The position numbers were made by a program, and so were the translations under genes. Under the pieces are notes generated by a model that was given only the letters and a program-made list of their open reading frames with translations, did not search any database and had not been told where the DNA came from. Below are positions 1 to 7,010 of a stretch of 14,450 nucleotides of DNA, in pieces. Numbering within the stretch: position 1 is the first letter of the stretch; the number at the start of each line of letters is the position of its first letter. The stretch comes from DASXRC01 sp036506495 (GTDB lineage Bacteria > Actinomycetota > Actinomycetes > Mycobacteriales > Micromonosporaceae), in the NCBI GenBank assembly GCA_036506495.1, contig DASXRQ010000093.1:1-14450 (forward strand), given 5' to 3'.

Positions 1-103
1 ACGGCGCGGGTGCGCCGTACCCGCCGGCCAGCCGCCTAGGTCGGGCGTCTCCGCAGCCGCACGGCGGCGCCGCGAGGCGCCAGACGGTGGAGGGGAGGCG
101 GTC
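1..103. other. Tail of an upstream unit and leader of rny
   Basis: The window opens with a perfect 7-bp inverted repeat (ACGGCGC at 1-7 and GCGCCGT at 12-18, 4-nt loop GGGT). It could be a terminator stem or part of an upstream coding sequence. One plus-strand frame is open from base 1 to a TAG at 37-39 (12 codons, ending Arg-Arg-Pro-Ala-Ala). This might be the last codons of the preceding gene, which in related genomes is often recX, but 12 codons are too few to identify. A GCGGCGCCGC palindrome lies at 64-73. Two GGAGG-type ribosome binding motifs (89-93 and 94-98) precede the rny ATG. I see no clear -10/-35 pair here. Confidence 0.3.
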
Positions 104-1885
104 ATGAGCGGGCTGGATGTGGCGTTGCTGATCGCGATCGCGGCGCTCGGCATCATCGTTCTCGGTGGCCTGGTGCTCGGTGCCCGCGTCCTTCGACGAC
201 TCGGTTACGTTTCGGGTGGCGCCGCGCCACTCGCCGCCGACCCGACCTACTTCGCCGAGAAGGACCGGCAGGAGCAATCGCTGGCCGCGCTGCGGCACGC
301 GGCCGAGGAGGCGGCCGCGGCGGTCGAGGAGACGCGGGCGGCGGCGACCGCGGCGCGTACGGAAGCGGCGGCGGCCAAGGCCGAGGCGAGCGCTGCCCGC
401 GCGGAGGCGCGGCGGGTCCTGGACGCGGCCCGCGCGGAGGCCGACACCGTGCTGGAGCGTGCCCACCGGCAGGCTGAGCAGGACGTCGAGCAGGCGCGGG
501 CGAGCGCCCGACGTAGCGGCGAGCGGGAGATCGCGTTGCTGACCGCGAGCGCGAAGGAGCAGGCCGCGGAGGCTGAGCGACGCGCCGCGCGCCTCGACGA
601 ACGGGAACGGCTCCACGTCGAGGAGGTGGACCGGTTCGCCGAGCGGGAGCGTCGCGTCGCCGCGGCCAACGCCGCGCTGGCCGAACGGGAGATGACGCTC
701 GTAGCCCGGGAGGCCGCCATCAGCGATGCCGAGGAGGTACGCCGACGCGAGCTCGAACGCATCGCCGGGCTGACCGCGGAGGCGGCCCGCGTTGAGCTCG
801 TGGACACCATCGAGGCCCAGGCCAAGCGCGAGGCTGCCCTGCTCGTACGCGATATCGAGAACGACGCGCGCGCGACGGCCGAGCAGAGGGCGCGGCACAT
901 CGTCGTCGACGCCATCCAGCGGGTGGCCGGCGAGCAGACCGCGGAGAGCGTGGTCAGCGTGCTGCACCTGCCCGGCGACGAGATGAAGGGACGCATCATC
1001 GGGCGGGAGGGCCGCAACATCCGGGCGTTCGAGTCGGTCACCGGCGTCAACCTGATCATCGACGACACGCCGGAGGCGGTGCTCCTGTCCTGCTTCGACC
1101 CGGTGCGACGGGAGATCGGCCGGCTCACCCTCGAGAAGCTCGTCCTCGACGGGCGGATCCATCCGCACCGGATCGAGGAGGTGTTCGACACCGCCAAGCA
1201 CGAGGTGGAGCGGCTGTGCGAGCGCGCGGCCGAGGACGCCCTCGTCGAGGTCGGTATCACCGAGATGCACCCGGAGATGATCACGCTATTGGGCCGGCTG
1301 CGGTACCGCACGAGCTACGGGCAGAACGTGCTCAAGCACCTCGTGGAGACCGCGCACATCGCCGGCATCATGGCGGCCGAGCTCGGCTTGGACCCGACAC
1401 TGATCAAGCGATGCGCGTTTCTGCACGACATCGGCAAGGCACTCACGCACGAGGTCGAGGGCAGCCACGCGCTGATCGGCGCGGACCTGGCCCGCAAGTT
1501 CGGGGAACCAGACGAGGTCGTGCACGCCATCGAGGCGCATCACAACGAGGTGCCGCCACAGACCATCGAGGCCGTGCTGACGCAGGCCTCGGACGCCTGT
1601 TCCGGCGGACGGCCCGGCGCGCGCCGGGAGAGCCTCGAGGCGTACGTGAAGAGGCTGGAGCGGATCGAGGAGATCGCCGCCGGCAAGACGGGCGTGGAGA
1701 AGGTCTTCGCGATGCAGGCCGGCCGCGAGATCCGGGTGATGGTGCGCCCCGACGACGTCGACGACATCGGGTCCGCGGTGCTCGCCCGGGACGTCGCCAA
1801 GCAGATCGAGGAGGAGCTGACCTACCCCGGTCAGATCCGGGTCACGGTCGTGCGCGAGTCCCGGGTGACCGAGATCGCCCGCTGA
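104..1885 (+). CDS. rny: Ribonuclease Y
   Basis: This is a membrane-anchored endoribonuclease that starts mRNA decay by internal cleavage. Residues about 5-27 form one hydrophobic N-terminal anchor. Residues about 45-265 are an Ala/Arg/Glu-rich heptad-like coiled coil. A KH RNA-binding domain follows, with its GREG loop at residues 300-303 (IIGREGRN). The HD metal-dependent phosphohydrolase domain has the HD pair at His441-Asp442 (FLHDIGK) and a further His479-His480 (EAHHNEV). The order anchor, coiled coil, KH, HD is diagnostic of RNase Y. At 593 aa it is longer than the roughly 520 aa of Firmicute RNase Y, apparently because of a longer coiled coil. The ATG at 104 is chosen because GGAGG lies 5 nt upstream and the anchor starts directly after. 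Its stop is 5 bp from the stop of the opposing gluD. Confidence 0.95.
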   Translation: MSGLDVALLIAIAALGIIVLGGLVLGARVLRRLGYVSGGAAPLAADPTYFAEKDRQEQSLAALRHAAEEAAAAVEETRAAATAARTEAAAAKAEASAARAEARRVLDAARAEADTVLERAHRQAEQDVEQARASARRSGEREIALLTASAKEQAAEAERRAARLDERERLHVEEVDRFAERERRVAAANAALAEREMTLVAREAAISDAEEVRRRELERIAGLTAEAARVELVDTIEAQAKREAALLVRDIENDARATAEQRARHIVVDAIQRVAGEQTAESVVSVLHLPGDEMKGRIIGREGRNIRAFESVTGVNLIIDDTPEAVLLSCFDPVRREIGRLTLEKLVLDGRIHPHRIEEVFDTAKHEVERLCERAAEDALVEVGITEMHPEMITLLGRLRYRTSYGQNVLKHLVETAHIAGIMAAELGLDPTLIKRCAFLHDIGKALTHEVEGSHALIGADLARKFGEPDEVVHAIEAHHNEVPPQTIEAVLTQASDACSGGRPGARRESLEAYVKRLERIEEIAAGKTGVEKVFAMQAGREIRVMVRPDDVDDIGSAVLARDVAKQIEEELTYPGQIRVTVVRESRVTEIAR

Positions 1886-1890
1886 CCGGC

Positions 1891-2763
1891 TCAGCCCTGA
1901 GGTTCGAGCACGGCGGCCGGTCCGGGGCGTGGTACCCCGGCCGCGCGGGCGGGACGCAGACCGCGGCGCTGCGTCCACCGGTCCAGCCAGCCCGCGAACC
2001 AGGTCAGAGCCGAGTTGATCAGGATGTAGATCGCGGCAACCACGATCGCCGCGGCCACGACGTTGCCCTTGTTCGCGGACAGGACGTTCACGCCCTGCTG
2101 CAGCAGCTCGGGCAGCGCGACGATGTAGCCGAGCGCGGTGTCCTTCAGCAGCACGACGAGCTGGCTGACGATCACGGGCAGCATCGACCGGGCCGCCTGC
2201 GGGATGAGGATGTGCCGCATCAGCTGGTTCTTGCGCAGGCCGATGGCGTACGCGGCCTCGGACTGCCCGACCGGCACCGCGCGGATACCGGCGCGGAACG
2301 CCTCGGCGAGCACCGAGCCGTTGTAGAGCGTGAGCCCGATGACGACGGACCAGAAGGCGGGCATCGGCCGATGGGTCAGGAACGGCACGCCGTAGAAGAT
2401 GAAAAAGATCATGAGCAGCAGTGGTACGGCGCGGAAGAACTCGACGACGACGCCCGACGGCACCCTGATCCACCAGTGTTCGGAGAGCCGACCGGCGGAG
2501 AACACCAAGCCGAACGCGAGCGACAGCACCATGCCGGTCGCGGCGGCGAGCAGCGTCTGCCGCAGACCGGGCAGGATGAAGTCGGTCCACGTGGCGCTCT
2601 CGGTGAACGGCTTCCAGAGGATGCCCGCCAGCTGGCCCTTCTCGTCGAACTTCCGGTAGACCCACCAGAGCAGCCCGGCGACGGCGAGCCCGAACACGAC
2701 CGTGAGGATCGCGTTGCGTCGACGGGCGCGTGGACCGGGGTAGTCGTATAGGACGCCGCTCAT
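1891..2763 (-). CDS. gluD: Amino-acid ABC transporter permease, GluD type
   Basis: This 290-aa integral membrane permease belongs to the polar amino-acid (HisM/GlnP) family, probably the second permease of a glutamate importer. It has an N-terminal hydrophobic helix (residues about 19-37) and further membrane segments after it. The cytoplasmic EAA loop, which contacts the ATPase, reads SEAAYAIGLRKNQLMRHILI followed by PQA. The open frame extends far upstream through gluC, but the residues there are not permease-like. The ATG at 2761-2763 overlaps the gluC stop by one base (TGATG), which implies translational coupling; there is only a weak Shine-Dalgarno. It is the last gene of the minus-strand operon. 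The C-terminal tail is Pro/Ala/Arg-rich. The stop codon lies inside a short CTCAG-CC-CTGAG palindrome at 1890-1901. Confidence 0.9.
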   Translation of the reverse strand: MSGVLYDYPGPRARRRNAILTVVFGLAVAGLLWWVYRKFDEKGQLAGILWKPFTESATWTDFILPGLRQTLLAAATGMVLSLAFGLVFSAGRLSEHWWIRVPSGVVVEFFRAVPLLLMIFFIFYGVPFLTHRPMPAFWSVVIGLTLYNGSVLAEAFRAGIRAVPVGQSEAAYAIGLRKNQLMRHILIPQAARSMLPVIVSQLVVLLKDTALGYIVALPELLQQGVNVLSANKGNVVAAAIVVAAIYILINSALTWFAGWLDRWTQRRGLRPARAAGVPRPGPAAVLEPQG

Positions 2764-3437
2764 CAGCGCTTCACCGCCAACCGGTTCGCCAGCCAGCCGA
2801 ACAGGTAGCCGGTGGGAATCAGCACCGCGGCGAAGGTGCCGGCGAAGACGATGAAGATCGCGATGACCGCATTGCCGTTGTCGTTGATCAACTGTTTCAT
2901 CTGGTTGGAGGATTCGAGGAGGCCGATGGTGCCGACGATCGTGCTGTTCTTGCACAGCGCGATCAGGATGCTGCCGAGCGGCGCTATGACCGCCCGGCCG
3001 GCCTGGGGGAGCACGACGATGCGCAATGTCTGCGCGAACGTCAGCCCGATCGCGCGGGCGGCCTCGGCCTGCCCCGCCGGCACCGTGTTGATGCCCGACC
3101 GGATCGTCTCGCAGACGAACGCGGCGGTGTACGCCGAAAGGCCGACCACCCCGAGCCAGTAGTTGTTGAGGTCCAGGTCGTCCGAGAGAGTGACCCCGAG
3201 CGTCGCGTACAGGGCGAAGTAGCAGAAGAAGATGATCAGGGTGAGTGGGGTGTTGCGGAAAACGTTGACCCACGCCGCCCCGAACCCGCGGAGCACCGGG
3301 ATCGGCGACACGCGCATGGCGGCGAGCAACACGCCGAGGACCAGCGCGATGACCGCGGACACGCCGGTGAGCCGGAGGATCCACAGGAACCCCGACAGGT
3401 ACGCGTGAAGGTTGTCCTGGTCTCGGAACACGCTCAT
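2763..3437 (-). CDS. gluC: Amino-acid ABC transporter permease, GluC type
   Basis: This 224-aa permease is the partner of GluD in the probable heteromeric membrane channel. It shows several hydrophobic helices beginning at residue about 13 (YLSGFLWILRLTGVSAVIALV) and the EAA loop AEAARAIGLTFAQTLRIVVL followed by PQA. The frame opens further upstream to 3494. I place the start at the ATG at 3435-3437, because CTCCC on the plus strand at 3446-3450 gives a GGGAG ribosome binding site 8 nt ahead. The extra 19 codons would also run through a strong stem-loop and contain no family sequence. It lies 70 bp downstream of gluB, with a perfect 16-bp hairpin in the gap, and overlaps gluD by one base. The specific substrate is inferred from the operon, not from the sequence. 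Confidence 0.9.
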   Translation of the reverse strand: MSVFRDQDNLHAYLSGFLWILRLTGVSAVIALVLGVLLAAMRVSPIPVLRGFGAAWVNVFRNTPLTLIIFFCYFALYATLGVTLSDDLDLNNYWLGVVGLSAYTAAFVCETIRSGINTVPAGQAEAARAIGLTFAQTLRIVVLPQAGRAVIAPLGSILIALCKNSTIVGTIGLLESSNQMKQLINDNGNAVIAIFIVFAGTFAAVLIPTGYLFGWLANRLAVKR

Positions 3438-3464
3438 GGATGCCGCTCCCGCCGGATCGCCGTC

Positions 3465-3498
3465 GCCGGTGCGGGCGGACAGGTCCGCCCGCACCGGC
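3465..3498 (-). terminator. Perfect 16-bp stem-loop in the gluB-gluC gap
   Basis: The left arm at 3465-3480 (GCCGGTGCGGGCGGAC) and right arm at 3483-3498 (GTCCGCCCGCACCGGC) are exact reverse complements with only 2 nt between them, so the real loop is probably 4 nt. It starts 9 nt after the gluB stop in the direction of transcription and ends 27 nt before the gluC start. There is no T-run, so as a classical intrinsic terminator it is incomplete. Such a GC-rich intercistronic hairpin after a binding-protein gene typically lowers read-through or protects the upstream message from 3' exonucleases. That would give more binding protein than permease. The structure is seen directly; the role is inference. 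Confidence 0.75.
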
Positions 3499-3507
3499 CG
3501 GTCGTGC

Positions 3508-4368
3508 TCAGCCGCAGTTGGTCAGCTTGCTGGTGTCCAGTGTCGGTGCGGGCGTGCCGCTCTTGCCGAGCGTGGCGTCCCACGCGGCCTTGTACGAGCC
3601 GTCCGCCGTCGCGGCCTTGAGGATTTCGTTGATCTTCTCGCAGCCGGACTTGTCGTCCTTCTTCAGACCGATGCCGTACGGCTCGGTGGAGAACGGCTTG
3701 CCGACCACCTTGAACTTGCCGGCGTACTGCGACTGCGCGGCGTACCCGACGAGGATGATGTCGTCGGTGGTGACGGCGTCCACCTGGCCGCCGGCCAGCG
3801 CGGTCACGCACTTGGAGTACGCGTCGAACTGCTGCAGGTGCGCCTTGGGATGCTCGGTCTGGATGCGCTTGGCCGGGGTCGACCCCGACACCGAGCAGAC
3901 CTTCTTGCCGTCCAGCGACTCCGGCCCGGTGATGTCCGAGTTCACCGGCACGAGCAGATCCTGGCCGGCCACGTAGTACGGCCCGGCGAAGTTGACCTTC
4001 TGCTTCCGCTCGTCGTTGATCGTGTACGTGGCGACCACGAGGTCGACCGTGCCCTGCTGGATGAAGGGCTCGCGGTTGGCCGAAACCGTGGTGACCCACT
4101 CGATGTTCGCCGGGTCGACGGCGAGGCCCTTGGCGATGATCTTCGCGATCTCGATGTCGAACCCCTCGTACGTGCTGCCCGTTTGCAGGCCGAGGCCCGG
4201 CTGGTCAGCCTTAACCCCGATCTTCAACTTCTTCTGGCTCTGAGCCTTGCCGACGACTCCGGTAGCGCCCGAGCTGCCGCCGCCGCCGTTGCCGTCGCCG
4301 CCGCACGCGGCGACGCCGAGCGCCAGCACGGTCGCCGCGGCGACCGCGACGAGACGTGTGATACGCAT
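3508..4368 (-). CDS. gluB: Extracellular glutamate-type solute-binding lipoprotein
   Basis: This 286-aa binding protein delivers a polar amino acid, probably glutamate, to the GluCD channel. The N-terminus has two Arg (MRITR), a hydrophobic stretch and a lipobox ending VAAC, so Cys22 should be lipidated and anchor it to the outer face of the membrane. A Gly/Ser-rich linker follows, then a family 3 (SBP_bac_3) domain with motifs such as KIGVKADQPG, YEGFDIEIAK, VATYTINDERK and VNFAGPYYVAGQDLLV. The ATG at 4366-4368 has a strong GGAGGAG site 7 nt upstream (4376-4382). The frame continues open further upstream over gluA, but that is an antisense-frame shadow. It is flanked by stem-loops on both sides, which suggests expression distinct from its neighbours. 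The exact ligand cannot be fixed from sequence. Confidence 0.92.
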   Translation of the reverse strand: MRITRLVAVAAATVLALGVAACGGDGNGGGGSSGATGVVGKAQSQKKLKIGVKADQPGLGLQTGSTYEGFDIEIAKIIAKGLAVDPANIEWVTTVSANREPFIQQGTVDLVVATYTINDERKQKVNFAGPYYVAGQDLLVPVNSDITGPESLDGKKVCSVSGSTPAKRIQTEHPKAHLQQFDAYSKCVTALAGGQVDAVTTDDIILVGYAAQSQYAGKFKVVGKPFSTEPYGIGLKKDDKSGCEKINEILKAATADGSYKAAWDATLGKSGTPAPTLDTSKLTNCG

Positions 4369-4388
4369 CGTGACTCTCCTCCTCTGGC

Positions 4389-4428
4389 GGAGCACACCAA
4401 GTGCTCCATAGTGGACGCTCAGTGCGTC
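4389..4428 (-). promoter_or_regulatory. Two small stem-loops at the gluA end and before the gluB ribosome binding site
   Basis: GACGC (4414-4418) and GCGTC (4424-4428) form a 5-bp stem whose 5-nt loop holds most of the gluA stop codon. GGAGCAC (4389-4395) and GTGCTCC (4401-4407) form a second, perfect 7-bp stem with a 5-nt loop. In the transcript these come in tandem, and the second ends 6 nt before the GGAGGAG ribosome binding site of gluB. They may terminate part of the gluA message, block exonucleases, or control gluB translation. They are short, and their function is inferred only from position. Confidence 0.5.
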
Positions 4429-5162
4429 AGAATCTTCGACAGGAAATCCTTGGCCCGGTCGCTGCGCGGGTTGGCGAAGAACTCGGCCGGCGGAGCGTCC
4501 TCGACGAGCTGCCCGTCCGCCATGAAGATCACCCGGTTCGCCGCGTGCCGGGCGAAGCCCATCTCGTGCGTCACGACGATCATGGTCATGCCGTCCTTGG
4601 CCAGCGCGGTCATGACGTCCAGCACCTCGCCGACCATCTCCGGGTCGAGCGCGCTGGTGGCCTCGTCGAACAGCATCGCCTTGGGTTGCATCGCGAGGGC
4701 GCGGGCGATCGCGGCCCGCTGCTGCTGGCCGCCGGAGAGCTGGGCGGGGTACTTGCGGGCCTGGTCGGCGATGCCCACCCGGTCCAACAGCGCCATGGCG
4801 CGCTCGCGCGCGGCGGCCGACCGCTCCCGGCGTACCTTGATCGGCCCGAGGGTGACGTTGTCGAGGACGCTCTTGTGTGCGAACAGGTTGAACGACTGGA
4901 AGACCATCCCGACCTCGCTGCGCAGCCGCGCGAGCGCGCGGCCCTCCGCCGGGAGGACCCGACCGTCGAAGGTGATCGTGCCGGAGTTGATGGGCTCCAG
5001 CCGATTGATGACCCGGCACAGCGTGGACTTACCGGAGCCGGACGGCCCGATGACGACGACGACCTCGCCCCGGTCGACGGACAGGTTCACGTCGTTGAGG
5101 ACATGCAGGGCGCCGAACCACTTGTTGACCGATTCGAGAACTATCAGCGCTTGATCCGTCAT
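4419..5162 (-). CDS. gluA: Amino-acid ABC transporter ATP-binding protein, GluA type
   Basis: This 247-aa cytoplasmic ATPase energises the GluBCD importer. All ABC motifs are intact: Walker A GPSGSGKST (residues 39-47), Q-loop Gln89 (GMVFQSFNLF), signature LSGGQQQR (142-149), Walker B ending LFDE with Asp166-Glu167, D-loop SALDPE and H-loop His199 (VVTHEMGFA). The length and the FNLFAHKSVLDNVTLGP stretch fit the polar amino-acid (GlnQ/HisP) subfamily. It is the first gene of the minus-strand operon. The ATG at 5160-5162 is preceded by a weak GGGGGA site 7 nt away. A second ATG just upstream, in another frame, runs into a stop at once. Gene order ATPase, binding protein, permease, permease matches gluABCD of other actinobacteria; glutamate specificity rests on that synteny. 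Confidence 0.92.
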   Translation of the reverse strand: MTDQALIVLESVNKWFGALHVLNDVNLSVDRGEVVVVIGPSGSGKSTLCRVINRLEPINSGTITFDGRVLPAEGRALARLRSEVGMVFQSFNLFAHKSVLDNVTLGPIKVRRERSAAARERAMALLDRVGIADQARKYPAQLSGGQQQRAAIARALAMQPKAMLFDEATSALDPEMVGEVLDVMTALAKDGMTMIVVTHEMGFARHAANRVIFMADGQLVEDAPPAEFFANPRSDRAKDFLSKILTH

Positions 5163-5314
5163 ACCACCATCCCCCGGACCACGCCTGCCTGCGGATACTC
5201 TATGCGGATCACTGCGGAAGCTGTGAGACGGCTGTGGTCACGACGTAGTAACACCGCGGCCGGGACCGCCTCGGAACGCGTGGCTATCCCATGCGGATAC
5301 CCTTGACAACCGAC
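5163..5314. promoter_or_regulatory. Divergent gluA-miaB control region with TGCGGAT repeats
   Basis: These 152 bp must hold the promoters for both the glu operon (-) and miaB (+). A 12-base motif occurs twice in the same direction with one mismatch: TGCGGATACTCT at 5190-5201 and TGCGGATACCCT at 5292-5303. Shorter TGCGGA copies start at 5203 and 5213. For the glu operon a TAGAGT -10-like hexamer (minus strand of 5197-5202) would give a start about 27 nt before gluA, but its -35 is poor. For miaB, TACCCT at 5298-5303 is a TAnnnT-like -10 only about 11 nt before the ATG, which would give a nearly leaderless message. Both promoter calls are weak. Confidence 0.4.
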
Positions 5315-6823
5315 ATGACTACCGCAGCTCCACCCACGCAGCCGGCCGGGCGGGCGCGCACCTACCAGGTGCGCACGTATGGCTGCCAGATGAACGTGCA
5401 CGACTCCGAGCGGATCTCGGGGCTCCTGGAGCGGGCCGGCTACGTCCGGGCGGAGGGCGATACGGCCGACGTCGTCGTGTTCAACACGTGCGCGGTGCGG
5501 GAGAACGCGGACAACCGGCTCTACGGGAACCTCGGCCACCTGCGCCCCGTGAAGGACGCCCGCCCGGGCATGCAGATCGCGGTGGGCGGCTGCCTCGCCC
5601 AGAAGGACCGCGGCGAGATCGTCCGCCGCGCACCGTGGGTGGATGTCGTCTTCGGCACGCACAACATCGGCTCGCTGCCGGTGCTGCTCGAGCGGGCCCG
5701 GCACAATGCGGCCGCCGAGGTCGAGATCCTGGAGGCGCTGGAGGTCTTCCCGTCGACGCTGCCGACGCGGCGCGAGTCGGCTTACGCCGGCTGGGTGTCC
5801 ATCTCGGTCGGCTGCAACAACACCTGCACGTTCTGCATCGTGCCCGCGCTGCGCGGCCGGGAAAGGGACCGCCGGCCCGGCGACATTCTGGCCGAGGTGC
5901 GCGCCCTGGTGGCCGAGGGCGTGCTCGAGGTCACCCTGCTGGGGCAGAACGTCAACTCGTACGGTGTGGAGTTCGGGGACCGGCTCGCCTTCGGCAAGCT
6001 GCTGCGGGCGTGCGGGGTGGTGGACGGCCTCGAGCGCGTCCGGTTCACCAGCCCGCATCCCAAGGACTTCACCGACGACGTGATCGCCGCGATGGCCGAG
6101 ACGCCGAGCGTGTGCCACCAGCTGCACATGCCGCTGCAGTCCGGGTCGGACGCGGTGCTGCGGAGAATGCGGCGCTCGTACCGGGCCGAGCGCTACCTCG
6201 GCATCATCGACAAGGTGCGTGCGGCGATGCCGGACGCGGCGATCACTACGGACATCATCGTCGGGTTCCCCGGCGAGACCGACGCCGACTTCGAGCAGAC
6301 GCTGCGGGTGGTACGCGAGGCGCGGTTCGCGCAGGCGTTTACGTTCCAGTACTCCAAGCGACCCGGTACGCCGGCCGCCACAATGGACGGTCAGGTGCCG
6401 AGGGACATCGTTCAGGAACGGTACGAGAGGTTGCTCGCCGCCGTCGAGGAGGTCAGCTGGTCCGAGAACCGGGCCCTCGTCGGCGGCGAGGTCGAGGTGC
6501 TCGCGGCGATCGGCGAGGGTCGCAAGGACGACCGCACCGGGCGGATGTCCGGGCGCGCGCGCGACGGCCGACTCGTCCACTTCAACGCCGGGCGGTACGC
6601 GGACCAGATCCGCCCCGGCGACGTCGTGCATACCACGATCACGTACGCGGCGCCGCACCACCTCAACGCGGACGGCGAACCGCGGTCCGTGCGCCGTACC
6701 CGGGCCGGTGACGCGTACGAGAGCGGCCGCTCGCCGCGTACCCCCGGAGTGCTGCTCGGACTGCCGACGGTGGGCGTGCCGCCCGCGGCGAGCACCCCGG
6801 CGGCGGCCTGCTCCCTCGAGTGA
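5315..6823 (+). CDS. miaB: tRNA-2-methylthio-N6-dimethylallyladenosine synthase
   Basis: This radical-SAM methylthiotransferase converts i6A37 to ms2i6A37 in tRNAs reading UNN codons, acting after MiaA, which is encoded 2.5 kb downstream. The N-terminal UPF0004 domain has its three cluster cysteines at Cys24 (TYGCQMN), Cys59 (FNTCAVRENA) and Cys93 (VGGCLAQK). The radical-SAM motif GCNNTCTFCIVP supplies Cys167, Cys171 and Cys174. A TRAM RNA-binding domain follows near residues 385-445. A Pro/Ala-rich tail of about 50 residues ends the 502-aa protein. The frame also opens at the ATG at 5291 (8 more residues), but the 5315 start gives MTTAAPP directly before the domain. Neither start has a good Shine-Dalgarno. 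The gene converges on the DUF349 gene across a large inverted repeat. Confidence 0.95.
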   Translation: MTTAAPPTQPAGRARTYQVRTYGCQMNVHDSERISGLLERAGYVRAEGDTADVVVFNTCAVRENADNRLYGNLGHLRPVKDARPGMQIAVGGCLAQKDRGEIVRRAPWVDVVFGTHNIGSLPVLLERARHNAAAEVEILEALEVFPSTLPTRRESAYAGWVSISVGCNNTCTFCIVPALRGRERDRRPGDILAEVRALVAEGVLEVTLLGQNVNSYGVEFGDRLAFGKLLRACGVVDGLERVRFTSPHPKDFTDDVIAAMAETPSVCHQLHMPLQSGSDAVLRRMRRSYRAERYLGIIDKVRAAMPDAAITTDIIVGFPGETDADFEQTLRVVREARFAQAFTFQYSKRPGTPAATMDGQVPRDIVQERYERLLAAVEEVSWSENRALVGGEVEVLAAIGEGRKDDRTGRMSGRARDGRLVHFNAGRYADQIRPGDVVHTTITYAAPHHLNADGEPRSVRRTRAGDAYESGRSPRTPGVLLGLPTVGVPPAASTPAAACSLE

Positions 6824-6857
6824 CCGGCTCCAGGCCGAATCGCCCGCCACCCACCGA

Positions 6858-6973
6858 CATGCGTGCAAGCATCGTTTGCTCTGCTTCCGCGGAGGAGACG
6901 CCAAACGGACGAGGCCGCGCATCGGCCTTGCGGCGTATCGCCGGGGGAAGCAGAGCAAACGATGTTGCGCATG
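6858..6973. repeat. 116-nt near-palindromic element between miaB and the DUF349 gene
   Basis: Perfect 19-bp arms CATCGTTTGCTCTGCTTCC (6870-6888) and its reverse complement (6946-6964) flank a 57-nt centre. The pairing continues outwards with small bulges: CATGCG (6858-6863) with CGCATG (6968-6973), and CAA (6866-6868) with TTG (6965-6967). The centre is itself nested: ACGCC (6898-6902) can pair with GGCGT (6932-6936), and an 8-bp stem with one G-U pair (6910-6917 with 6923-6930) closes a 5-nt CGCAT loop. Arm sequence is notably less GC-rich than its surroundings. It sits between two convergent stop codons and has no T-run and no obvious target duplication. It could be a bidirectional terminator, a palindromic mobile repeat (MITE or REP-like) or a structured RNA. 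The structure is seen directly; the identity is open. Confidence 0.8.
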
Positions 6974-7010
6974 GGGTCGCCGGTCGCGACGACCGCGCGC
7001 GGCCCGAAGG

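Noticed and set aside
2764..3384. Upstream extension of the gluD frame
   Set aside because: It overlaps gluC in another frame and has no permease features. The coupled ATG at 2763 is a better start.
5202..5306. Small open frame of 34 codons in the glu-miaB divergent region
   Set aside because: It has no ribosome binding site, no family resemblance, and overlaps the candidate promoters.
6858..6973. tRNA-like or complete insertion sequence interpretation of the palindrome
   Set aside because: No T-loop, anticodon arm or CCA-end pattern is visible. No transposase can fit in 57 nt, and I see no target-site duplication.
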